This document shows, piece by piece, positions 7,899-15,808 of a DNA stretch of 64,000 bases (its first letter is position 1; every line of letters begins with the position of its first letter). The position numbers were made by a program, and so were the translations under genes. This DNA comes from Desulfobotulus pelophilus. GTDB lineage: Bacteria; Desulfobacterota; Desulfobacteria; Desulfobacterales; ASO4-4. Location: the NCBI RefSeq assembly GCF_026155325.1, contig NZ_JAPFPW010000014.1:1-64000 (forward strand), written 5' to 3'. Below the pieces are notes generated by a model. It was not told the DNA's origin, did no database searches, and worked only from the letters and a program-made list of their open reading frames with translations.

Positions 7899-10367
7899 CT
7901 ATATGATCCTTTCTTCCATTAGGGCTACGATTTCTTCGGAAAGCCCGTAGTCGGGACTGTAGAAACGTTCATCCAGAACATAGATCCCGAGTTCTGGGAT
8001 GGGGTGGATGGCTTTTTCATTTTCTAATTTTTTAACCATGTAGGGAAAAATGTTGACGGTATATTTTTGGGCTTTCCGGAGTATTCCTTTCTGGGTTTTT
8101 GGGTGAAAGGCCGCATAAAGTTCTCCAATGATAATTTTTGCTTCTTCATTATAGGGAACAATGATTCCATGGGTTGGTGCGTCAATGGGCTTAAAGGCTT
8201 TGGCAGCCGTAGCAAAGGATTGGCGCAGCATTGCTGGACAGATCATGTTTCCAGGATTCAGAGGATTGCATGAAAGCAGGTTGAGAATGGTTTCATCAAG
8301 GGCATGAATTTTTCCAGGGATGGGATAGGTCATTTCAGATTTACGATTATGGAAGCTGTATTGGAAATAGCGTTCGATGACAAGGGGATTAGAGAGGTCA
8401 TTGTTAAACTCTTGTGGCTTTTCCCTGTACTCATCAAGAATCCTCAGGGATATTTCTTTTCCAATTTTGATGTCAGGCAGCATCCCGATGGGTTCCTTAT
8501 CGGGATTGATAATGAGAACATGGCCTATGTCCTTTTCCATATGCCGATTGCAGCGACCCGCTGCCTGGAGGATGGAATCCATTCCAGCGACAAAGCGAAT
8601 GACAGAGCCAAAGCTGATATCAACGCCTGCTTCAATAAGCTGGGTGCTGATGCAGAGAATAGGCTTGGTATTTTTATCCGGCTGCTTCGGGTCTGGCAGA
8701 CGGTTTCTGATTTGATTTAGAATTTCCATACGATGTACCGGACACATATCTGTACTGAGGTGAAAGACAGGTTCCGTATCTTCAAGCATACTGGAACAGA
8801 CTTGGAAGAGTTTTCTTGCCCAGCTTTTTGTGTTCACGATAACAAGACAGTGTTCTTTTGTTTTGAAGGTTTCCAAGACCTTGGCGGCTACATCATCCAG
8901 ACTCCACCCTGATGGTTTATACAGATTTAGAATTTCAACCCTTTTCAATTGATGGAAGAGGGTGAGGATATCAGGAATAATCTCATTGGATTGAGACAGT
9001 TGCAATGCCCCATATTCCGGCGCAACTTTGCCGATGAGGGGTTGGGTGGCTGTACAGAGAACGGCAGAGGTTTGGCAATGATTGGTCAGATAGTTCAGGG
9101 CATTGCAGAAGAGGTGGATGCATTTGATGGGAAGTGTTTGGATCTCATCAAAAATAATGATGCTTTTTGCCATTCTATGCATCCGTCTTGCACTGCTGGT
9201 TCGGTTTCCAAAAAGGGCTTCTAGGAATTGGACTGTTGTGGTGAAGATGACTGGGGCATCCCAATTTTCACCAAGCAGGCGGTTTCTGTCGAAGCGTTTT
9301 TGTTCTTCTTCACTTTCTTCTTTGGGATCAAGGTTTGAATGATGCTCCAGAACAATGCTGCCCGGAATTGAATCTGCTTCAAGGATTTTTCTGGCTTCCT
9401 GGGCGTTCTGATCAATGATTGATGTGTAGGGAATAACGTAGATGATTCGTTCGAGCTTATGTTTTTCTGCGTGCTGGAGAGCGAATCGCAGGGTGGCAAG
9501 GGTTTTACCCCCACCTGTCGGGACGGTCAGGGTGAAGATTCCTTTTTCATCTTGAGCGCGTTCTCGGCAGCAGTCTGATATTTGTTTTCGAATTTTGTCG
9601 ATGGGGGACTGGTCAGAAAAGCATGCTAAATGATTTTCAAGGTGTTTGATCAGAACAGGCCAGTCTGGCGTTACTTCTTCTTGAACCAGTCCTGAATCCT
9701 TTCCAATGGAAGCTGCATCCGTACGGTCTGCATCAATGAGGCAGCTGTAGAGAAAACGGGTAGCAAGACCAAACTGGAAGGCTGTGATGGGATTTTTTGC
9801 AGCACAAACTCGGGAACATTTGGCGCATGCGGCAGAAACTTCTGAATCGCAGGTGTTTTTTTTGCGTATTTGGCCAAAATGATTTTTGATTTCTTCAATG
9901 GCTTCGTTCAGAAGTATTGAGGCTTTTGTGAGAATATCATTGGGAATAACGGAAAGGATTTCATCAAGGGTGCTTTCTTTTTTCATACGTTTTGTAAAGG
10001 TGTCTGTTTCACCATCCTCAGAGAGACAGTCAAGGAGGGATGAATGGTGGGAGCTGATGGCAAGGGCAAGAATTTGGCCACATAAATACCGGATGTGGGT
10101 GGTGTTTTGGATTTTTTCCCAGATCCATTGGGCTCCGGGGGTTGAGTGGTCGCCCCCCTTTGTTTCTAGCCCCTCAAGATAGTTTTGAAATTTTTCAGAA
10201 TATTTTCCCATGTCATGGAGAAGACCTACCAAGCATCCTGCTGATGAAAGCCCAATTTTTGACGTAAAGCCGGAAGTTTGATCGCTGACAGCAAGAAGGT
10301 GTTGACTGAGCGTTTGCCAGTCTTCCTTTGTTGGATTTTCCGTTGTACGGGCATAAAATTGGCGCAT
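7899..10367 (-). CDS. cas3: CRISPR-associated helicase-nuclease Cas3 (HD + DExH)
   Basis: 822 residues. Cas3 is recruited by target-bound Cascade and degrades DNA. The N-terminal HD nuclease shows His51-Asp52 in GLLHDMGK. The SF2 helicase shows Walker A PTGGGKT near residue 280 and the DEIQ Walker B near residue 404. The open frame extends upstream to 10484, but the ATG at 10367 has AAGGAG five bases away, and the extra 39 residues are an unrelated hydrophobic stretch. The gene is separated from cas5c by 239 bp carrying the guide element, so its expression can be uncoupled from Cascade. Confidence 0.96.
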   Translation of the reverse strand: MRQFYARTTENPTKEDWQTLSQHLLAVSDQTSGFTSKIGLSSAGCLVGLLHDMGKYSEKFQNYLEGLETKGGDHSTPGAQWIWEKIQNTTHIRYLCGQILALAISSHHSSLLDCLSEDGETDTFTKRMKKESTLDEILSVIPNDILTKASILLNEAIEEIKNHFGQIRKKNTCDSEVSAACAKCSRVCAAKNPITAFQFGLATRFLYSCLIDADRTDAASIGKDSGLVQEEVTPDWPVLIKHLENHLACFSDQSPIDKIRKQISDCCRERAQDEKGIFTLTVPTGGGKTLATLRFALQHAEKHKLERIIYVIPYTSIIDQNAQEARKILEADSIPGSIVLEHHSNLDPKEESEEEQKRFDRNRLLGENWDAPVIFTTTVQFLEALFGNRTSSARRMHRMAKSIIIFDEIQTLPIKCIHLFCNALNYLTNHCQTSAVLCTATQPLIGKVAPEYGALQLSQSNEIIPDILTLFHQLKRVEILNLYKPSGWSLDDVAAKVLETFKTKEHCLVIVNTKSWARKLFQVCSSMLEDTEPVFHLSTDMCPVHRMEILNQIRNRLPDPKQPDKNTKPILCISTQLIEAGVDISFGSVIRFVAGMDSILQAAGRCNRHMEKDIGHVLIINPDKEPIGMLPDIKIGKEISLRILDEYREKPQEFNNDLSNPLVIERYFQYSFHNRKSEMTYPIPGKIHALDETILNLLSCNPLNPGNMICPAMLRQSFATAAKAFKPIDAPTHGIIVPYNEEAKIIIGELYAAFHPKTQKGILRKAQKYTVNIFPYMVKKLENEKAIHPIPELGIYVLDERFYSPDYGLSEEIVALMEERII

Positions 10368-10458
10368 GCATGCTCCTTTGCAGATCATTATTTTTGTGAA
10401 AAAGGTTTGTGAAAACTTAAGAAGTGCGCGTAACAGTAAAATACATACCACACCCACC

Positions 10459-10475
10459 GCACCATATAGTGGTGC
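10459..10475. promoter_or_regulatory. Palindrome upstream of cas3, candidate operator
   Basis: GCACCA (10459-10464) and TGGTGC (10470-10475) form a perfect 6-bp inverted repeat around TATAG. It lies in the 131-bp gap between the WYL regulator stop codon and the cas3 start, where a cas3 promoter is expected. A 17-bp palindrome with a 5-bp centre suits a dimeric regulator such as the adjacent WYL protein. The pairing with that protein is inference only. Confidence 0.4.
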
Positions 10476-10498
10476 ACCCCCCAAAAAATTTACCTTTT

Positions 10499-11461
10499 TT
10501 ACACCTCATAATTCCCCAGACTTTTTTTCAACGCCTCCACCACCTCCATCTTCAGGCTTTCCGGGCTTTCTACTTTTACCCCCGGTCCGTGGCGCAGAAT
10601 CTCCCGCACAAGCTCCGTGGAGCTGTTGTAAGGCAGAGATAAAAGCAGGGTGTCGCCGTCCCAGCGGGTCATCTGATTTTTATGCCACTTTTCATCCTTC
10701 ACCCAGCGGGCGTTGGGCTGGTAAAAGCGCAGAAAGGCCGTGTTCTCCGCTTTACCAGCAAAAATGCCAAATCCGCTTTCCGTGTGGTCCTTTACTTTTT
10801 TCGGGTCAAGAATATCGGCAGGAATATCCGGCATGCCCAGAATGGAGATGCGGTCCATGGACAGGGTGCGCAGCTCCTTTCGCAGCTCGCAGAAGGCCAC
10901 CAGATACCAGTTGATCTGGTATTGAATGAGTTTCTGGGGGTGAATGCGCCGGTTTTCCACCTTGTTGTCGCTTCGGGAGTGGTAGCGGATATCCAGCACC
11001 CGCTCTTGAAGAAGGGCGCGGCATACGGCGGCAAACACGGGTCTTTCAAGCTGGCGTTGATAAATGGGCATTACCTGTACGCAGCGCGCGATGAGGCCGG
11101 GATCATGGCCAAGCTTCTGCAGGGCTTTATCCAGTTTTTCCCGGACAGGAACCAGAAATGGTGCCATGGCAGCCTTTTCTTCCGTATCCGTCACTTCCTG
11201 AAGAAGCCTCAGGGCATAGAGTTCCGTCTGGCTGAGCCAGAATCCGGGCAGCTCAAAGGTTCCGGTATCCGTGTTATAAAGGTAGCCGTGCTTTTGTTTA
11301 TTGTAGACGATGGGGGCGTCGAAATAATCTCTCATGTACTGAATATCCCGTTTAATACTGGAGCGGGATTTTTCCATTTCTTCTTCCATGCGGGAAAGGG
11401 AGATGCAGTTGCCTGTCTGGAGAAGGGCGTCAATGCGGTAAATACGTTCTAGCTGGTTCAT
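10499..11461 (-). CDS. WYL-domain transcriptional regulator, CRISPR-linked
   Basis: 320 residues. The first ~65 residues are a DeoR-like winged helix (MNQLERIYRIDALLQ, then SSIKRDIQYMRDYF). The middle and C-terminal part is a WYL domain (KLIQYQINWYLVAF, then LRTLSMDRI). WYL proteins sense ligands, often nucleic acid, and commonly control CRISPR and other defence loci. I chose the ATG at 11461, which has GGAG seven bases upstream; the frame start at 11500 has no ribosome site. It is immediately upstream of cas3 on the same strand, so it probably controls cas genes and perhaps itself. Confidence 0.85.
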   Translation of the reverse strand: MNQLERIYRIDALLQTGNCISLSRMEEEMEKSRSSIKRDIQYMRDYFDAPIVYNKQKHGYLYNTDTGTFELPGFWLSQTELYALRLLQEVTDTEEKAAMAPFLVPVREKLDKALQKLGHDPGLIARCVQVMPIYQRQLERPVFAAVCRALLQERVLDIRYHSRSDNKVENRRIHPQKLIQYQINWYLVAFCELRKELRTLSMDRISILGMPDIPADILDPKKVKDHTESGFGIFAGKAENTAFLRFYQPNARWVKDEKWHKNQMTRWDGDTLLLSLPYNSSTELVREILRHGPGVKVESPESLKMEVVEALKKSLGNYEV

Positions 11462-11671
11462 GGCAAAACTCCGTACAAGGTCAGTGATAAGGTTGGGCAT
11501 GTTTTGGCAAAGAGTCCCTTGGCAATATCACAAAAAGACCGTATAGCAAGAAGAAACACTCTTTTCCTGAGATAAGTCCGGAAAAGATGAAACGAGCATG
11601 CTTCCGGCAGACCTGCGGTCCGGGAAGCTTCCGGGAGTGCACACACAAAAAGTGAAAGAAGGTTTCTTGGT

Positions 11672-12805
11672 ATGGATGAAACAGCGGAAAATATAATTGA
11701 TACTCCTTACTGGTTGCCCGTGTGGCTGGGCGGTATCTGGGATTTTCTGGCCAGTTATCCCTTTGTGCTGGGCATTGTCATTCTTGCCGTTGGTTTTTTT
11801 GTGGCCTTTCTGGTTCGTCGTTTTATTTTGTTCTGGGGCTTGAAACTTACGGAAAAAGCCAATGCGGATCTTATGGGTCAACTGGTTCGTATGGGAGCCG
11901 GTGTTGCGGCGGCTATCATTGTTTATCTCAGTCTGGTCACAGCCCTGCACACACTGCCGCTGCATGAATTCGCCATTACACTCTCTATTCGCATACTGAT
12001 TAGTTTGTTGATACTGAAGCTGATAAGGACAGGTCTCAGGGCCAGTCATCTTTTTCTGGAAATGCTGGGCAGGGTGAAGGACCGCTTTGCCATTGTGGAA
12101 GAGCGTACTCTGCCTCTTTTTGATCTGATCATGACGGTGATCGTCATTGCCATCGGCAGCTATGCCCTCCTGCAGGTATGGAACATCGATGCCACGGCCT
12201 GGCTGGCTTCTGCCGGGGTTATTGGTATTGCCGTGGGTTTTGCCGCAAGAGATACGCTGGCGAACCTCTTTGCCGGTTTTTTTATTATAGCGGATGCTCC
12301 CTATAAGCTGGGAGACTACGTGGTGCTGGACGGAAAGGAGAGGGGAGAGGTTACCAAGGTGGGAATTCGTTCCACAAGGCTTCTTACCCGTGATGATGTG
12401 GAAGTAATTATCCCCAACTCCGTAATGGCCAATACTAAAATTGTGAATGAATCCGGTGGACGCTGGCTGAAATACCGCATCCGTATCAAAGTGGGTGTGG
12501 CTTATGGTTCCGATGTAAATCATGTGGTGGATGTACTGGAAGCCGTGGCACGCAAACACCCCACCGTCTGCCGTGACCCTGAAGCACGGGTGAGAATGCG
12601 GGGTTTTGGAGATTCCAGCCTGGATTTTGAACTGCTCTGCTGGATAGAAAAACCGGAGCAGCGCGGTCTTGTTTCCCATGAGTTGTTTATGGCCGTATAC
12701 AAAGCCCTTGGCAGCAACGGGATTGAAATCCCTTTCCCACAGAGGGATCTGTGGGTACGGGGAATGCCGGAAAAGCCTTCCTGTCCTACAAAAGAGGCAG
12801 AGTAG
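11672..12805 (+). CDS. MscS-family mechanosensitive channel
   Basis: 377 residues. Small-conductance mechanosensitive channels release solutes on hypo-osmotic shock. About four hydrophobic segments precede the pore helix, which has the family's Gly/Ala pattern (WLASAGVIGIAVGFAARDTL, near residues 175-195). The beta domain (DYVVLDGKERGEVTKVGIR) and the conserved IIPNSVMAN segment follow, then the C-terminal alpha-beta domain. It is larger than E. coli MscS (286 aa), with extra N-terminal membrane segments. It stands alone, facing away from the CRISPR locus, and ends at a bidirectional terminator. Confidence 0.92.
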   Translation: MDETAENIIDTPYWLPVWLGGIWDFLASYPFVLGIVILAVGFFVAFLVRRFILFWGLKLTEKANADLMGQLVRMGAGVAAAIIVYLSLVTALHTLPLHEFAITLSIRILISLLILKLIRTGLRASHLFLEMLGRVKDRFAIVEERTLPLFDLIMTVIVIAIGSYALLQVWNIDATAWLASAGVIGIAVGFAARDTLANLFAGFFIIADAPYKLGDYVVLDGKERGEVTKVGIRSTRLLTRDDVEVIIPNSVMANTKIVNESGGRWLKYRIRIKVGVAYGSDVNHVVDVLEAVARKHPTVCRDPEARVRMRGFGDSSLDFELLCWIEKPEQRGLVSHELFMAVYKALGSNGIEIPFPQRDLWVRGMPEKPSCPTKEAE

Positions 12806-12867
12806 CTACGTCGGCAATGTTTGATTCTTGCTGAAAAAGCCATGACAAACATGGGCCTGTGTAGCTC

Positions 12868-12914
12868 CCAAAAAAAGTCCATGCCTTCCCAGGGGGAGGC
12901 ATGGACTTTTTGGG
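12868..12914. terminator. Bidirectional Rho-independent terminator
   Basis: AAAAAGTCCATGCCT and AGGCATGGACTTTTT form a long stem with CCC/GGG extending it towards a tiny loop. The A run on one side and T run on the other let it serve both strands. It sits between the convergent MscS gene and the glycosyltransferase gene. Confidence 0.9.
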
Positions 12915-12938
12915 GGCCGGATCAGGGAAAAGCAAAAT

Positions 12939-14501
12939 TCAGTTCTGCCGAACCGGCAAAAGGGGAGCTGCCCGTATATCATCGGGTCTTGCAGGCTGCC
13001 AGCGGAGCCCACCCTGAAATCCATAACACCGGTATATGTACAAATCCCGAACCTTTTCGCCTCGCCTTGTAACGGTGAACGGAACAGGAGCTTCCACCCT
13101 TTCAAAAACCTGAAGGAGCCGTTGCTGCATATCCGGGTTTCTGGAGACACCAATGGCATCGTTTGTCAGCAGATCTTCATCCTTCCACCAGTAGTCATAT
13201 ACATTGGGGCGATTCCATCGGTTGATGGAAACGGTGCGGGGCTGTCCGGGTATGTAGAAAGCCAGTTCGCTGGCAATCTGGTAGCGCATGCCGAAGAAGA
13301 AGGTGGACTGAGGGTCTGGCATGTCATTTGCCATGGCAGCTACGGTTTTGCCGAGCTGATCCCAGCTGCGGGATTCGATGGCTGCCCGGTCTTTATGGGG
13401 TGGCATGGGCAGAATGGGGTAGAGCACATGAACGAGCAGAAGGCCTGTGAGAAGTAAGCCGGAACCGATGGCCCAGGGCCAGAGTTTGCGGCATCGGCGG
13501 TAGAATTTTGCCGCCGGAACCGCTGCGGATGGTCCAAAAAAAGCGGCGGCCAGCACGGATGCGCCCAGGTAACCCGCCGCTGGCCAGTTACCGTATATGC
13601 GGGTGTGCAGACTGAGCAGGGCGAAAAAAAGGACCATGGGCAGGGACGTCGCCACCAGGTACTGCCGTATCCATGGTTCGCCGGGGGCATCTTTCCGGAA
13701 CGCTGCCACCCATGCGGCCACCACCAGAATAAAGATGACAGGGGTAATCAGGCCCAGTTCGGAACCAATATACTCGAAGAAATACTTGAGCGTGAAGGCA
13801 GATCCGCTTCCGGCACCGCCCAGATGGGCCACATGGCGGAGGGAGTTCCAGTTGTGGGATGCATTCCAGTAGATAACGGGCAGAAACATGGCGCTTCCCA
13901 TGATAACGGCTGTCCAGGGACGGATACCTGCAAGGCGGTAGCGGTGTGCCTTTGAGAAAAGGCCGTATCCTAGGGCAAACAAACCGAAAAGCACCATGGT
14001 GAACTTGGCAAGAAGGCCGAAGCCGAACCAGAACCCTCCCCACAACCACTGGGACCAGCTGTTTTCTTCATAAGCCCTGGCCACATGGTAAGTGGCACCA
14101 GCCCATGCCGCTGCCTGAATTCCGTCGGATGTGGCCAGAATTCCCCCCACCTGAAAAAGGAGTACGGACTGGGTGAGTATGGCCGTTGCCAGTGCGGCCC
14201 GATCACCAAACCAGCGCCTTGCCACAAGCACCATGTACAGACCGGCAAGGGCCATGCCGAGAATGGATGGCATGCGGACAGCCCGTTCCGTATGGCCCAT
14301 GATTTCACAGAAGAACCGGATCAGCCATCCGATCATGGGAGCCTGATCGTGATAACCCCAGTCCAGATGTCTGCCCCATTGCCAGTAATTGGTTTCATCG
14401 GGAACCAGAAGAAAGGTTCCGGCATGGAAAAAACGCATCAGGGTGAACAGGGCAAGAATCCAGAGGGCCAGAGTAAAGGGTCGCATACGTGTCAGAGCCA
14501 T
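12939..14501 (-). CDS. PMT/ArnT-like membrane glycosyltransferase
   Basis: 520 residues. A GT-C fold enzyme that probably transfers a sugar from a polyprenyl-phosphate donor on the periplasmic face of the inner membrane. After the first helix comes the acidic periplasmic loop DETNYWQWGRHLDWGYHDQ, typical of PMT_2/GT83 proteins, with its catalytic-type Asp-Glu and the YHDQAPM signature. About ten further hydrophobic helices and a soluble C-terminal domain follow. The ATG at 14501 was chosen over a GTG at 14513; neither has a strong ribosome site. The substrate (lipid A, protein or glycan) cannot be read from the sequence. Confidence 0.8.
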   Translation of the reverse strand: MALTRMRPFTLALWILALFTLMRFFHAGTFLLVPDETNYWQWGRHLDWGYHDQAPMIGWLIRFFCEIMGHTERAVRMPSILGMALAGLYMVLVARRWFGDRAALATAILTQSVLLFQVGGILATSDGIQAAAWAGATYHVARAYEENSWSQWLWGGFWFGFGLLAKFTMVLFGLFALGYGLFSKAHRYRLAGIRPWTAVIMGSAMFLPVIYWNASHNWNSLRHVAHLGGAGSGSAFTLKYFFEYIGSELGLITPVIFILVVAAWVAAFRKDAPGEPWIRQYLVATSLPMVLFFALLSLHTRIYGNWPAAGYLGASVLAAAFFGPSAAVPAAKFYRRCRKLWPWAIGSGLLLTGLLLVHVLYPILPMPPHKDRAAIESRSWDQLGKTVAAMANDMPDPQSTFFFGMRYQIASELAFYIPGQPRTVSINRWNRPNVYDYWWKDEDLLTNDAIGVSRNPDMQQRLLQVFERVEAPVPFTVTRRGEKVRDLYIYRCYGFQGGLRWQPARPDDIRAAPLLPVRQN

Positions 14502-14716
14502 GGGCGTTCTCACGGGATGGGATCGGGTTTGGGTAATGAGGCCGGTGCGGGCAGGAATATGACAAGCCCGTCAGCCGGAAGTCTGGGCGGCCTGAGCAGA
14601 AGCCTGAGTGCAGGCCTTCTGTTTTTTTCCGGCAAGCAGGGTCCGGCAGCCAGAAAACCATGCACATAAAAAAGCCGGGGGATCCCACAGGAACCCCCGG
14701 CCCGTATGGCAGGTTT

Positions 14717-15004
14717 TCAGGATTCCGGTCCGTTGATGGCATCCCGGAGTTTCCCGGAACACTTGAAGGTTACAACCCTGCGTGGCCGGAGAATGAGATC
14801 ATTGCCCGTGGCGGGATTGCGTCCCCTGCGGGCATTTTTATCCTTGACGCAGAATTTACCGAAGCCGGAAATCAGTACGTCATCTCCTTCTGCCAGCTGG
14901 TCTTTCATGATCATCAGCAGTGTTTCAACAATATCCACAGATTTTTTCTTGTTGAAGCCGGTACTGCTGATTTTTTCCACGATGTCGTTTTTGGTCAGCG
15001 CCAT
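14717..15004 (-). CDS. ihfA: Integration host factor alpha subunit
   Basis: 95 residues, the normal length of this DNA-bending HU/IHF protein. The N-terminus MALTKNDIVEKI and the DNA-binding arm GRNPATGNDLILRPRRVVTF fit IHF alpha (RRVVTF) better than HU. AGGAG five bases upstream fixes the start at 15004; the frame continues further upstream without a ribosome site. IHF acts in recombination, replication and sigma-54 promoters, and in some type I systems in CRISPR integration, though that role is not shown for I-C. Confidence 0.9.
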   Translation of the reverse strand: MALTKNDIVEKISSTGFNKKKSVDIVETLLMIMKDQLAEGDDVLISGFGKFCVKDKNARRGRNPATGNDLILRPRRVVTFKCSGKLRDAINGPES

Positions 15005-15053
15005 TCCTACTCCTGAAATCCTTTGCGTGTTTTTCCCCATGTGGTGGTCTGTT

Positions 15054-15374
15054 TCAGAGGGGGTAATTTTGCTGGTGATAAATACGGTCAAAGTAGTATC
15101 CGTAGTATTCCTCATCAGGGTCTTTGGCTTCCTCTGTAGCTGGGTTGCGTGAGGAAAGCCAGAGAGTTTTTGCATACAGGTACAGTTCTTTTGTCAGCAG
15201 GCTCGGGTCACTCACAACCTCCCGGTTGTTCATGACAAAACTACCGGCACCCTCAACGGCTGCTCTGAGGCAGCGTATGCACTCGCTGTCATCACAGCCC
15301 TGATCCCGGGCAGTGCGATAAAGGGTATCAATGATTTTCTTGGCCACGCCTTCGATACCGTCGATGCAGTTCAT
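15054..15374 (-). CDS. Small hypothetical protein
   Basis: 106 residues, not recognised. GGAGG seven bases upstream of the ATG at 15374 supports translation from there, not from the longer frame. The protein is acidic and soluble, with a short cysteine cluster (CDDSECIRC, residues ~27-35) and a tyrosine-rich C-terminus (DEEYYGYYFDRIYHQQ). It precedes ihfA by 49 bp on the same strand and may be cotranscribed with it. Confidence 0.7.
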   Translation of the reverse strand: MNCIDGIEGVAKKIIDTLYRTARDQGCDDSECIRCLRAAVEGAGSFVMNNREVVSDPSLLTKELYLYAKTLWLSSRNPATEEAKDPDEEYYGYYFDRIYHQQNYPL

Positions 15375-15658
15375 TTTGTATCCTCCGCACACATTGCCGG
15401 CTTCAGGCAGAAATGTTCTGCAGGAAAAATTTACATATACGGCAGTTATATGCAAGTCAAGGCAACATCTTTATTTCTGAAACGAATTTTTTTCCGGGAG
15501 CCGGAAACTGCCCATTGTTTTTTGGGGTTGTCCTCTCCGGGGATTCGTTTATGATGAGCCCGTTTTCAGAGGCTTCCACCGGCCTGCCCTTTTTCTGGAT
15601 AAGGGGGGATGCCATGTGGAGCTGGATGATCAGGCTCTCTGCTGGAAAAGGCTAACCA
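15375..15658. other. Intergenic region without a supported gene
   Basis: Between the small gene and the tRNA-Thr terminator there is an AT-rich stretch (15430-15500) that could hold the promoter of the 15054-15374 gene. A short open frame at 15413-15655 has no ribosome site and no recognisable protein features, so I do not call it. Confidence 0.5.
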
Positions 15659-15664
15659 TAAAAA

Positions 15665-15692
15665 AGGGATTTTCCGGCTAGCGAAAAATCCC
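15665..15692 (-). terminator. Terminator of tRNA-Thr
   Basis: On the minus strand, GGGATTTTTCGC and GGAAAATCCC form a stem (GGGATTTT/AAAATCCC core) followed by TTTTTTA, a typical Rho-independent terminator. It begins about 12 bases after the CCA end of tRNA-Thr. Confidence 0.85.
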
Positions 15693-15704
15693 GTTTCTTT
15701 CAGA

Positions 15705-15780
15705 TGGAGCCGACGAGCAGAGTCGAACTGCTGACTTGCTGATTACGAATCAGCTACTCTACCAACTGAGTTACGCCGGC
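15705..15780 (-). tRNA. tRNA-Thr (anticodon CGT)
   Basis: A 76-nt cloverleaf with encoded CCA. The acceptor stem GCCGGCG pairs with CGTCGGC (one G-T pair), and the T loop has TTCGACT. The anticodon stem CTGAT/ATCAG encloses loop TCGTA with anticodon CGT, reading ACG. The gene lies 28 bp from the mfd start and is divergent from it, so its promoter overlaps the beginning of mfd. Confidence 0.96.
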
Positions 15781-15808
15781 AACAAACGCACAAATTCATA
15801 CAGGTACC

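Noticed and set aside
10368-10484. 39-residue N-terminal extension of Cas3
   Set aside because: No ribosome site, unrelated hydrophobic composition, and it crosses the palindrome; AAGGAG points to the ATG at 10367.
15005-15175. 57-residue N-terminal extension of IHF alpha
   Set aside because: AGGAG lies directly before the ATG at 15004, which gives the exact family length.
15413-15655. 80-codon frame before tRNA-Thr
   Set aside because: No ribosome site and no recognisable composition or domain.
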